A stretch of DNA of 64,000 nucleotides, from NCBI GenBank assembly GCA_028564675.1, contig JAOVVO010000038.1:1-64000 (forward strand), given 5' to 3'. The stretch's first letter is position 1. Each line of letters opens with the position of its first letter. A model generated the notes under the pieces. The model saw only the letters and a program-made list of their open reading frames with translations. It did no database searches and was not told the origin of the DNA. Made by a program: the position numbers and the translations under genes. This document shows positions 40,130 to 53,100 of the stretch, piece after piece. Source of the stretch: Onchocerca lupi (lineage: Eukaryota; Nematoda; Chromadorea; Rhabditida; Onchocercidae).

Positions 40130-43100
40130 ATGGGACCACTAGAAAGTAAACATGCTAGACATAGAAGACAGTCAGATACAATTTCAGGTATTTTAAATAT
40201 TTCATTTGTAAAAATTACTATATAATTCTAAGATAATATTTCATACTAATTTGCGACACAGACTTTGAAACTTCTTTCACTATTTTAGCTAAAAAAATTT
40301 CTTAGTATTTTTCGAAATTTCAGAATATAAAATAACTTTTCAACTTCTGAATGAAGATTTTCTTTTATAAGAAATGATAAACGATAATTCTGAATAAATT
40401 TTAAGGATTTATTCAAATAATTTTCAGAGCGGGAGAAAAAATCATTCTTATCAAGATTGAGAAAACGCCTCCTTCAAAGACATGCTAGTTCATGTCGACA
40501 CAGCAGAAAACGATCATCAGCAAGCAATCGTAAAAGTGAAAAATCACATCGATCATATTTCTGTGAAGATCATCAAATTCAGCATCAAAAGAAAAAAAGT
40601 GAAGAACGAAGGAGTAAAAGACAAAGAAGTGAAAAAGAGCAAAAAAAGTTGCAAAAAGAAGGAGAAAGAAGTATAATATTATGCTTCATAGGAAACAACT
40701 TTATGCATACTAATTCCTTCTGAAAAACACTTTCTGCTCACCAGCTTTTTATTGTATTAAATCCATTTTCTTTATTTTTGATTTTTTCTTGAAATTAGAT
40801 TGTTTTAAAATCTAAAACTTTCTTGCTACTTAAACTTTAACAATAAAGATTTTATGCTTTTCTAGAAAGAATTGAGCGACAGTCAAACAAAATTTCAAGT
40901 ACAATTTCAAAATCAGCTGAACGACCGAGGCATGATAATCCTTCAATTACCTTTATTTACTTATTTAGATAATTAATTGATTAAGCACTCATACCAAGCT
41001 ATGCTCTTCGTATAATAATTGCAATCAATGTCAAGCTAAAACCATAGACCAGAAGTTCAGATTTTTAATGGAATGAATTTCCCATTGACAGCATCCCCGA
41101 CAAATGAAAAAATATTTGATCTTAATGACAAAGTAGTTAATTACTTAATTACCCAACAAATCCTAATATATTGCAATGTAGCGGAACCAATGAGATATCA
41201 ATTAAACTAACAGAGAAAAATTTACGAATAACTTTGCGCTAATGATAGCATTGCTAAGTCTGCACTGATTATCGGAAATTAACTCAAAATAGAATATGAT
41301 ATTGTTAGTGTGGGCGGTCTTGGAAATTTTGTTGCAATGTTTTTTTCCAGCATCTTCTAACACTTTGGAACTTCCGGAAAAGTTGTTTGTTGATTGTGGC
41401 ATTTTGTTAGTTTTTTTTTTTTTTTAAGTGAAGAAAATTGCATGAATAGAATAAGAAAGAAAGCGAATTAGTAATGTAGGAAGGATGGATTGAGAAATAG
41501 CCTGAAAGAGAATGAATCACACAGGTCAACAAAAGTACGATCAGAAGTCTATCCTGCGATCAGCAGCTCAACGATTCACAAAATATCAAGTGTTTTAAGT
41601 GTAAAAAAAATCAAAGCAGTCAGTAAGGAACGATAGCAATCGAATTCTTTATTAAATTTCTTGTGCTGTACTTTGCTTATTTGGAAGCTTTAAAGCTTTC
41701 GTGATGTCACATATCACATGTTTTCTTTCTCTCTTCTACTGGATGGATGTTCATCAATCCATCAACATATTCGTTCGAACCATTTTTGATTACATTTTGA
41801 TTTTTGCTTTACTATCTTATCTTCTTCCGAAGCTACTGTAATCAGACAAATTGACTTGAATTCACTAGGATTTATTGGTTAGAATTGACTAGAATTAACA
41901 AGAATTAAGATTGCTGATTAGAATTTGCGATAGTTTTAATTCAATTGCTTGTTTTACCTGTTAAACTAGCAGGAATCCTGACAGAAAATCCTGAGAAGCA
42001 ACTAATGAAAGTGGTGGAATGACTTGTTGATTTTGATGGTCGCACGTCAGTTATACTTTCGTTTTTGAATTTTGGTAGTAATTGCTAATAATTTCTAAAC
42101 ATATTTTTGCAATATTTATCTTCTGTAATTTTTTAAAATCAAATTACTCAGGTGGTTTTCAGTGAGGATCATCATTTGTCGATCTGAACAATTTGGTTAA
42201 ATTCTTTTTTTCCCGCTGAAAATAATAATAGAAAAAATTAAGGACTGAATTGATTTTTCCAACTGGCATTGAAGCACTCAGCTTACTGTCTAAGTGAACT
42301 TTTGGCTTCATCAGCTCTGCTCAAAATAATCATGTCCGGAAATTCCACAAGTTTAATTAATATTTATTTGTCTTATTTATATCAAAATAATAAAAACTTT
42401 GCTATTTCAACCATCTTCGATAGTCAGAAGATCAAGTCATCTTGCTTCTTTACTTGCACTGAATTCATTACAGAAGTTCTTACAAAACACTGCAAACATG
42501 GCGTAGAATTCCCGGATGGTCATCTTCTTCATCAAGTCGAACAAGCATTAGAAGTACCAAATTGTTATTTTAAAGTTTTTCTACCAATAGAGATTGAGTT
42601 GATACTTTTAAAATTATATCGCCCCATTTCTACTAAAAGAATTTTAAGTACATTTTAGGTATTCTATATTCCACGTATTCATGCTGTTTTAATTTTGTAA
42701 AATATCATTTTGAGGTGCTCGAGAAAAGATCAAAGCATTCTTTAGTCGTCCTATGCAAGATGCATCGGTGCAAAAATTTGTTGAGAAAATTAAAAAACGG
42801 AACGAACTGCGGAAAGAAAGCACTTTCGAAGAGGTATTTAAACTTCTCATTATAAATATATTCTATTGTATGCATAATACCCATAAGTTAGAAGACAAAT
42901 GTCCGCCATACAGTTATGAATTTCGTTTTTCTTCAAATCACGCTCCAAAAGGTATGAACGTCAAGGAAGACGAGCAGCAGATAATTGATAAATTTCTTAT
43001 TTTTATTCATCATGTTCTCTCAAAAAAAAAAAATTTCTGACTGATATATTTAAAGGAATAATTATAGAGGAAAAATTGCTTTGTCTTGCTTTTTAATCTT

Positions 43101-44922
43101 TAGCAAGTACCAGAAATACCGTTACGGAGAGCAGATGAAAAATTCCCACTCAGACATCGAGTTGAAAAGTATTTTCTAACGTTTTTATTCGAAAACCTTA
43201 GTAGTCAGCATGTGAAACTATTGCTTACAGCGGAAGTGGAAAAACAAGGAACTTAGTTGTAAATCAGGCCAGATATGAAAAATTGCTGGAAATTATTGTT
43301 ATAACATTTATTTCGAAATTTCGCTGTTGTATATTCTCTGATGATTAAAGAAAAACTTCCATTTATTTTGGAGATTTCAGGATATAAGTTTTTATGAAAA
43401 GAGCGATGAAAACAGATCAAAGTTTTTATTAAATTAACATCGAGAAATACCAAAATTTTTAGGCATGAACCAGAGATGAGAGAGGAAAGTGATAGAATTA
43501 TTCCGTTGAAGGTTCAGTCGATAATATCATTAAAATGTTTTACATAAAATTTTTTTCGAAATTTGATAAAAAAGCAGGTTTTATAGACAAAAAGAAATTT
43601 AAGAAGCATTTGGAGTTTGGCACCAAATCTATCTGAGTCTAATCATGAGTCTAAATCTGACTCAAAGGTCTATCTGATATAAAATCATTTTGATGATTTC
43701 AATTTAATTTTTCAAAAAAAGATTTTTGACTCTTGAAAGTGAAACATATAATTGAAGTTTTTAAATTTCAGAAATCAATTTTAAGAGTGACCAACAAAGA
43801 CAATGAAGGAAAGCTATTTGATGAAGACGGTTTACCATTTTGGAGCAAATTTAGTAAAGTACAAAAGGTTTGCAAATATTGAACTTCTTCGTAAAGTACA
43901 AGAGGTTTGCCAAGTATTGAACTTTTGACAACACAATAATTTTAATATCTTGGAATTTATTTTAAGCATTAATGTTTTCAAATTTATTTCAATATTTATT
44001 TTTACTCCGACACAACCGCTTTCTAGGATAGCGAGAAAAAAGTTGAAGAAGCAACGGATGAAGACCTACCTATGGATTCTGAACTATTGCTTGAAGTTCA
44101 GGCTGGGCTGCGTAAACTTGTTAAGATGCCTAAAATTAGGTGAATCAACGTCAAGAATTTACATCAAAATTATCATAAATTATCAATTGAAGAAAGTAAA
44201 AGTTGCTGCAAAAACAAGAAAGTTTTTATTTTCTATTATTTCACACTTACCTTCGTTAGCATTTTAATTTACTGCAATTGAAATGTTTTGAAATTTAGAA
44301 TTGTAATGGATCCGTATGCACCACTGGATTATTTGAAATCTCGCGACAAAATTTTTTTCACTACTGAAGTAATCTTCAGCAATACGGTTAGATCAATGGT
44401 TAATTTAAACGATGAAATAAGCAACAAAGAAATAATCTCTAAACGAAGCCAGAGATTAGGCAAGGTGGAATCTTTTTTTTTTTTTTTTTATTTTTCACGC
44501 CAAGAACTGTATTTTCAGGAAGATTCGAGAAATATGATTTTTAGATTTATGAACTAATGAAAAGCAATGTGTAATAATGATATGATTCCTAAATTTCAGT
44601 TTTTTTTTCCAAACTTCAAGGAAAACTGAAATTTGAAGATATCATGTGGTATTTTTATAACATTATCATTTTAATGAAAGTCTACTTGTTTATATTCCTT
44701 CATTAAATACCTATTCATTCATTTAAAAATTATTAAAAAATTATTTTCACAATAATTTCAATGCAATTTGAATCCAACATAATGTCCCATTTTCCAAGTA
44801 CTAGTGATAGAAGATCTAAGAAACATGGAAATATCTCTTTTTAGGTATTGATAGAAGAACCAGTTAAATTAACGCAGTATAATGAAAATAATCCATTAAT
44901 ACATGAACAAATATCAATGTAG
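40130..44922 (+). CDS. Highly charged protein of unknown family, twelve exons
   Basis: Exons: 40130-40187, 40428-40670, 40866-40898, 41351-41405, 42474-42563, 42746-42833, 43104-43168, 43463-43511, 43772-43867, 44027-44139, 44299-44368 and 44845-44922. All eleven junctions keep phase, giving 345 residues. I do not recognise the family. Residues 5-110 are extremely basic, mixing Arg, Lys, Ser and Glu (SRLRKRLLQRH, RRSKRQRSEKEQKK), and probably form a helical, nuclear or nucleic-acid-binding region. A TWRRIPGW motif (138-145) is followed by six serines. The C-terminal half alternates acidic and basic stretches, with short hydrophobic-aromatic motifs such as FDEDGLPFWSKF (about 245) and MDPYAPLDYL (about 300). 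No signal peptide or membrane segment is seen. GTTACAG ends four bases before the ATG, suggesting a trans-splice acceptor. Exon 11 may instead run to 44464 (AAG|GTGGAA), also in phase, adding 32 residues. The weakest joins are those around the 33- and 55-base exons 3 and 4. Confidence 0.68.
43854..43927 (+). repeat. 37-bp tandem duplication across a splice donor
   Basis: Copy 1 (43854-43890) spans the end of exon 9 and its donor CAAAAG|GTTTGC at 43867/43868. Copy 2 (43891-43927) follows directly with a few substitutions and carries a second donor-like site, CAAGAG|GTTTGC. Using the second site would keep intron sequence and meet an in-frame TGA soon after the first donor. The first site is therefore the one that maintains the reading frame. 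Confidence 0.85.
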
Positions 44923-47168
44923 GAGTGATAGTAACTCTTCTGTTTATCTTTGTAAAACCAATTTCAATTTGAATTATCCGATCAAATGTTTGTTAAAAGT
45001 TCATTGTATTGGATTTTATTTAACTTGTCTTCAATATTTACAATTGTAATATTCATTCCTTTATTGCTTATGTTCCTCAGTTAAATACCTATTCATTCAT
45101 TTAATTTAAGTATCTTTCTTTTTTTTTTTTAAATTTTTCATTTTCTTGCAATGAGAAATTTTTCTCGCCGGTTTATATTTTCGATAAAAGTTGGATAAGC
45201 AAGGCTATCAATCATCTCTTATCACATGTGCTTCTGAAATATCGATAAAGTACTGCTGAAATCCTTGCCTGGACATGAAAATCTCGTCGAATTCTGAAGA
45301 TTGTTATCTAATCTATTCTTAAGAAATGTAATTTGGCAGCATGCAATTTATTTAATGATCAACTTCCAGAAAAATTGTAGAATAAACAACATGGATAGCT
45401 TAATTTATTTTTGTGATGCTTGATAAGACAAGACTGATAAGCAGCCTTGTCTTCGCACTTAGTTCTCTGAGATGACTCGGTCTATACACTTATGTGTATT
45501 CCGAAATCTCACTGAATGGAAACTATGAGATTCGAAAATCACAAACTATTTCAAAGTTTCGTAATTTAAGATTTATCACTTATCGATGTAGAATATATTT
45601 CATTTCGATCCTGATGTTCTAATACTGTTTATTGAATAATTAGTTTCAAAAATATGTGTACGTCATAGGATATCTTAGGAATAAAATTTCACAAATAGAA
45701 GAAGCAGACTTCCAAAACATTTCTTTATTACTATTTCAGCAAGAACATATCAGCGACCGTGCAATGGTTGATATACATAATTATAGATCATAAATCCGTA
45801 AAAGGGAAAAAGATATGATTGATTCAATGAAAATTTGTTTACTTAAATGTGAAAAATTGCTCAAAGAAATCTTTAGAGAAAATTAATAATCATAATTTAT
45901 TTATAAGAACTAATAATTATAGTATTCTACATTAAAGTTTGTAGAGGTGAAATGAATACGTTAACACAGATGGAAGCCTTAAAAAACAAAGAAAGATAAG
46001 CTCATATTACACTTTAAATATTAGTAAAAATAATATGTATTTAATTTACAGGCCAGAATTGCATCCTCGTCATTAATTACCAATCTACGACTTCATAGTG
46101 AAAGATATCTGATCTGTCCATTAAATCAAATAGACTTTGGCTCTTGACATCCATTGTTATATGATGTTTTTTGATTCAGATAATCGTTCAAGAATTTCCC
46201 GTTTTTCAGGTAAATTTTCAAGTCACGAAAAATTAGGTCATCAAACTTGTTATCAGTTGGGATTTTTTTTTTTTTTTTTAGCAAAGGCCAAAAATGAAAT
46301 TTTTTGAAGAACAACCAAAATTTAATAATGATTATTCAAAGAAGAAAAGAACTAATTCTGAATTGTATAATGTAGATTATGCTACAAGGCAAGAAAGAAA
46401 GATCAGAGCAACGCGTATGCAAACAGTAACCGGTTAATTTCATCCGGAAAAAGTACTGAAAAAGAAAATTAAATCACGTAATTAACAGAAACACAAGCAA
46501 TCAATTACTAATGAAATCAGTAGTGGGATTTGAAAACACGTGTGAAATTGAGACGTAAGAATCAAAAAAATGTAAATGAGATCATTTGATGAATGGAACA
46601 ATAGAAATCGCATTAAAGAAAAAATATGAATGGCAAAATCTTAATATAAATTGCTTAATTTAATTATTAAATATTAAAATTGTTGTTTGAGTTACGAATT
46701 CTGATGAAGAAAATTTAATTTTAAACTTAATCATGAATACGGACATAAGGTTCAGCAAAACTTCCCATCCAAACAAAAACTTGATTTCTTCAAGACTAAC
46801 AGCTTTTCAAATATTAATGATTTCAGTTTTTATAAAATCCATGCATAATCATTCCGACTAAACTTAATGTAAAAATTATTACGATGGTATTCTTACTTGG
46901 CAGAAAAAAAATTTTTCATTTTTTTTTCTTTTTTTTTGAGGCACAATTGTCTGAATTTGAAGAAAAATTGATGCCAAAAAAACTTTTAACAACAAAATTC
47001 AAGATCTTGGAAAGAAAACATTTCTACATTTCTGAACAGAATAATATATTAATTCATAAGATTTAAAATCAAAAAGAGAAACTATTCGTGTCAGCTAGCA
47101 TAATTCCATACAAAAGATTTGTGTTAACTAGCATAATCAAATAGAGAGATAAAGAAAGAGATAAAATG
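44923..47168 (+). other. Possible extra 3' exons of the charged-protein gene
   Basis: Between the last supported plus-strand stop and the end of the convergent PKC gene lie several acceptor-led open stretches. They are 45740-45766 (QEHISDRAM, donor ATG|GTTGAT), 46282-46425 (48 codons, including NVDYATRQERKIRATRM, donor ACA|GTAACC) and 46941-47066 (41 codons beginning AQLSEFEEKL, ending TAA). All are phase 0 on both sides. They could join to exon 12 of the charged-protein gene if that is spliced at 44862/44863 (CCA|GTTAAA) instead of read through to its TAG. Their Lys/Glu/Asn-rich composition resembles that gene but is also what A-rich DNA encodes. Another acceptor-led stretch at 46052 (ARIASSS) fits phase only as a terminal exon. 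A 23-base direct repeat occurs at about 44704 and 45082. Confidence 0.3.
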
Positions 47169-50100
47169 TTAATAGTTAAGTGTGAAATCAGGATTTACAA
47201 ATGAGAAATTGCGGAATTCCTCTTGATTTATTGCCTTGATAACGGCTGGTTCCGTTGGTGTTAGCACCGGCTCTTCCTTCGTAAAATCAGCGTCGAAATT
47301 ACTTACATCACGTTTTGATTTCTAAATGTGAATCAAAATTTACTCTTATGTAAAAATTAAGCAAAAAAAAAAAAAAGAAAGATTAGTGATGTTTCAATAA
47401 TCTCGAGCAAAAAGTGGAAGAGCGTAGGAAAAAAATAAATAAGAAAAAAAGTGTGAGAATCGTTAAGTGGTTTTACTTTTGCTTCAAATTCATCTTTGGA
47501 AAAAGAAAAAAAGATTACAATTTTAGGCTTGAAAGGTGGTTTCACTCGTCGTGATTCCAGTGCTTCCCAGTCGATATCACAAAAAAAAGGATGCACACGA
47601 ATTGCATCTTCATTACCTTGCGATTGTATGCATCCCAGTCGTTTTGATGGATTTTTCGTCATCAACTTAAACAGCCTTAGTTTTTGCATATCTTTCAACA
47701 TATATCTAGAATTCATATTTTTCTCTACTATCATAAAATTCAAGAAGTGATATTTCAAGCTTCTAAATAATTCAGGCAGTGAATTAAAACTAATCATTAG
47801 TAATTTAACAGAAAAAATATAATTAAAGTAATTAGAATATTTAACTGAGTTAAAGAAGGATAACTTTCGATATTACCTGATTCAGTGATAAACGAGTTAA
47901 AATGTCTATCAAAAAAATAAAAATGCAAGTATATCAGAGGATTCTAAGAACATATAATAAATGTTAATAAGTTATCTTAAAATCTAATAAACTGGTAAAA
48001 ATTGCATATAAAATAAATGCATATTACTGATAATATTGATATGAATTATTTCTGAACTCATAGCACCTGAACTTGAACTTAACGAACTTTTATGATTTGT
48101 ATAATTTAAAATAGAAATTTAAAATTTAGATTCACTTCTTTCAAAATGTTAACTGCTTCTTTAGAAAGCCATATGGGATAGAGGACATCGTCGTGTAAAA
48201 TAGCTTCAAAGAGCTCATCTTCGTTATCAGCTTCAAATGGAGGTTGTCCAGCCATCATTTCATACATCAAGACACCCAGTGCCCACCAATCTACTGATAC
48301 ACCGTATTGCATTTCCTCCAATATCTGAATAATAGTTGTTTCAAATAGCACCACAGTATAATGAGGAAGATCAAGAAGCATTGATACATTATAACTTCAA
48401 TGATATATGAACTTCCTAGAATGTTTATTATCACCAGCATGGCAAAAGAGAAGTAATACTAACTTCTGGTGCAATATAATCAGGTGTACCACAAAATGTT
48501 GAAGTAAGTTTGGAATTAGTAATGCCTTCTTTACACATCCCGAAATCCGCTAATCGGCAATGTCCATCAGCATCCAGAAGAATGTTATCGAGTTTAAGAT
48601 CACTGAAAATTTCTCAAATTACTTCAAGAAATAACATTTTAGAGGTAGTGAAAAACTTGGGTCTGTTTTGTCGTTACTAGTAAATCAAATATGGTATTCA
48701 GAACATCCATTAACAAAATTTAATAATTCATAAAAAAAAAACAGTAAAGCTAACCGATAAATAACAGCATTACGATGCAAGAATTGTAATGCACAGGTAA
48801 CTTCGGCAGCATAAAAACGAGCACGTGGTTCATCAAATTTCCGTGCCCTTTGTATTTGAAACATCAAATCACCACCATTCACGTATTCCATAACAAAAAA
48901 CAGTCGATCCTAGAAAATTTTGAGTAATGAATGAATAAATACGAATGCAATCGGTATTATTCTCCGGGAATAAAATTGATAGTAAAAAAGTAAAAAAGTT
49001 GATATAAAGAAACATGACAAATTAAGACCGATTTAAATTTAATTAATTATGGTGGTAAATAATGATAAGTAGTTTTGAATACAAGGGAATACGAGTTTTT
49101 GCAAGAATATGTCATTCCCTTTACTCCTCTACTCATTTATTTTTTCGCTTGTTAATTTCGATCTTCAGTCAGTCATTCTGATGATGAATGATGATGAACA
49201 GATAAGATACATAAGCAAGGAAAGAGAGAGAAAGAGGAAGAAATTGTGTGATAATTAATGGCTACAAAACTTGCCACAGTTTGGAAGCAAGAATGTATGG
49301 CCGTGAGAAATGGATGTTTGGCTGCCAAAGCTAATATCCTCTTTTCACACATAGTGCAGTCGACGTCATCGTCTTGCAAAATCACATCTTTCTTCAATAT
49401 TTTCACTGCATAAACTTCATCAGTTCTTTTATGCTCCGCTAGCATGACCTGAAAAAAGATTATTATGGGAAGATGGAAATCAGGCCAAAGAGATGATGCA
49501 ATAATCATATTTGATAAGACATAAATCCAAATTGCATCATGGTTCAAATATCATTAAATGCAAAAAGATCATCAATTAATCCTGCAATTATGATCATTCA
49601 TTAAAAAGCGCATCTATAATATAAGCTGAAACTAAAACAAGATTAGAAGTATTTCCTAGGCAATATCGCATGAAAAAAAATTTTTTTAAAGAATGAGTTA
49701 AAAAGTTTGAAAATATTAACAAACCTTCCCAAATGATCCTTTTCCAAGAACTTTAATAAAAATAAAATCATTGATTGTTACAGCGGTTGGTTTTTCAAAA
49801 ACAACTGAATTCTCGTTTGATTCCCTATTATTAATCTGATTTTGTGGTACTTCTGTTTTCTCTACAATTCATTGTACGCTATATACATTTTTATGATGGG
49901 AAAACATTCAGAGTAAATTTTAAGAAAAAGTTTTTACTTTTTAAATTTTTAAAAATCTCAGAATTGATTTTAGGAATTTCATGTGTGAGAATAATAAAAT
50001 GTTTAGATACAAAATTAAATCGAGACTTGGTATACCTTGTAAAGTTTAGAGTAGAAGCATGAGAGCTCACAAAAACCAGAATAAAATGATTCGATGTGGG

Positions 50101-53100
50101 CAGCTAATCAACAACAAAAGACATGTTGTGTCGTGTAATTAATAATATATAAGACAAATTAATTAAGTATTTTGTGTATACAAAAAATTTGAGCGAAAAA
50201 TTTTCAAAAGAAGTGTGAAACTTGCCGATCTCAGGTTTGAGAGCTGTGGAAGTGTTAGATGGAACTGTTTCTGCTGATAATGCATTCGGCTCATCGTAAG
50301 CATTCCCAGCCATTATCGATGGCTCAAATTAACAAAGTAAATTAGAACAGGAATATTAATTGCAAATTGAATAAAATTTTGGAAAATTGCTTAATTTGCA
50401 ATTCAGAAGATCAGCTTATTTATGGAAATTTATTCAGTCCTGAAACGTTTCAAACTAAAGCTACAATACATGTAGGAGAACAGAACGTTAGCTAAATATT
50501 ATTTTAATAAAACTTGAAATTACGAATAATGCTATATAATTTACTGATGGACAAGTTTAGATTTATATTTCATCAATATGCTACGTTTTAAAGTATTCAC
50601 AAAAATTTTCTTGCATTTTTTTTTTTTTTTTTAAACGAAAATAATTGCTGCATTTGTTGCTTTTTGAGAATAAGATTAGGATGGATGGCATGAAAATGAG
50701 GCATAAATGTTCATATATTAATGAAATGGTTTGAAATGGAATAAATAATCAGACAGAAGACATTATGGCAGAGTAATATCATCGCTTCTTTTATTGTGAA
50801 TAAGTCATTTCTATGTTTGTTTTTCCTTTTCTTTTTGTTCTGAGCAATATAAAATCTTATTACTGGAAGCATATGACACTGAAATGATATGATAAAAGTG
50901 AGTGGATGAATATTGATGTGATTTGAGAGAAGCGTATGAATGTGCAAATTTCGTAACAAAAATAAGTCATTGAGTAAGAAAGCCAAGTTATCAAATAATG
51001 TAATATCTCTGTAAAAATGAGAATCTTCTGATAGTTACTCAGCTCTAAAATTAGAATCGGTAACATGGAAGACATACTGTTTAATTATCAAAAAAGAAGA
51101 AATTGCTACAGAAATAATAGAAGCAAAGATAATCAGAATGGACAATCACGGAAGGCTTGCAGACTTCAGCTGAACTAAGTTCACTATCATTATGTGTTAA
51201 GACAGCTAAACATCAAGTAATTAGATTATTACTTATCATTACGAACTATCACTACTAAACTTTACGTAGAATTTGCATAGAAGTCAAAATTCGTTTCATG
51301 ACAATGAGCATCTTTCTGATATCTTTTTTAGCTAAATGAGAAATGTGATATAAATTAAAGATTGAAAATGAATTGAAGAAAAATTCAGTGAACAAATTCT
51401 TTTGCACGGAGAAATCCCATGTTTTTTTCCCTGCTGATTAGATGCTTTCTGAGTAATTGATGAATTTTATATGTTTCATAAATTGTTGACGTTTTATTTA
51501 TCGAGTAATTTATAAAGTAAATGAAATTCAATCTGCAGAAGGATTAAACATTAAAATGGACAGAATGAAGAAAGAGAAAACTCCAGGATCTAATGAACTC
51601 ATGAATTAAGTGAATTTGTTTCATGATGCTATAGAAAATGAATTTTTGAAAAATTCTGCATCGAATAAACTTCATTCGTATGTTAACATTTGTGGAAGTT
51701 TTTTTTAAAGAATTTAAAAAATTTTTTGAAATTTGCCAATTTTTTCATAATGAAAGGCATGCATTATCTATTCGAACATGAAGAAAACTGGATCAAAAAA
51801 TGAGTTAGAAAAGGAGGATTATCTGAAATTTCTTCCGAAAAGTATGATCTAATTAATAATTGCTCACTTTTCCATCTAAATGCAAACACATTATTGTCCT
51901 GATGTCATAGCTATGGAACTGAATTAATACTTTTTCCTTTTGATCAATAAACCTGATATATAAATATCGAAGTGCTATTCAAAAAAAATACAAAGTGATG
52001 ATGATAAGATAAAGATAAAGCCGATAATTACCACTATGGCGATGATAAACGATATCAACATCTATGTTTCATAATATATTAATTTTTTTTAAAACTCCTT
52101 TTATCATTGTTAATTAAATTAATTTTGCTTTTAGTCATAGTTAATTTGGATGAATGGTTTTGCTCATTATCCATAAATTTTTTGTTGCATCTGCATAGCT
52201 CAGTAGAATTTCAAATCTGAGACTAAAATTTAATTGCTTAAAATTCGGGTTATAAACTGAAGAATCATAAAATAATTTTTAGACAAATGAAAAGAAAAGA
52301 GAAAACGAAATGGAAAAAAAACAGGAAGAGATTATAATTGCTCTATGTCACAAAGTTCAATACGCTGAGATTTCAACGGATTCGATTTCAACATCCGAAT
52401 GACTTCAAAATCGACGCTGAATGAAATAAACAAAAAATAAATAAATAAATAAATAAAAAATAAAGATAAAAAAAATAAAAAAATAAAATATTCAAAACAT
52501 GAACCTTTTTCTTAAATCGAATTGACATTTTATCACCAGTCAAACCAAGCTGGGCAAGTTCCAACGCCATTTGTTTCGCATTGATGCCACAATTATTGGC
52601 GACATTACGCTGGCAACTGCAACAGCACCACGTGCGGTTTGCTGTATCTATATGAAAGCGCCACCAAACATGGTACTTAAGCCAATATAATGAGTAAAAT
52701 GACTCTTCCAAATTAAAGCAAAAATTTTAGCTTAATGGTTAGAATGAATAAACATATTTCCAAAATTTTTGACCAATTTTCAAAATATAAAGAAGCAAAG
52801 ATTTGCGGAATGGAAGGTTTCAACTTTTCTCATTTTTTTGTACGTAAAACTTTACGATAATTTTTTTGTTTGCTGGATTCTTTAACATTAGAAGTACTTT
52901 CAATTCAAATTGTTTCACACATTGTTTCCGTTGATAATAAGCATGCAAGTAAGATAAAAACTAATAATGCTGAATTAAACGCAATATTAAAATTTCTTCA
53001 TACTTCTGTGATAAATTATTTAGATTATGGAAGAGGAAGAAAAATTGAAGTACAGATTTTTTTATTTTTAAATAAATCGATTTGTGCAATTTATAATATA

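Noticed and set aside
49275..49278. Plain GT donor (ACT|GTGGCA) for the PKC exon
   Set aside because: It is in phase but drops one residue that other novel PKCs have between FQT and DRLFF. The GC donor three bases later has the strong GCAAGT form. Kept open only as a possible alternative.
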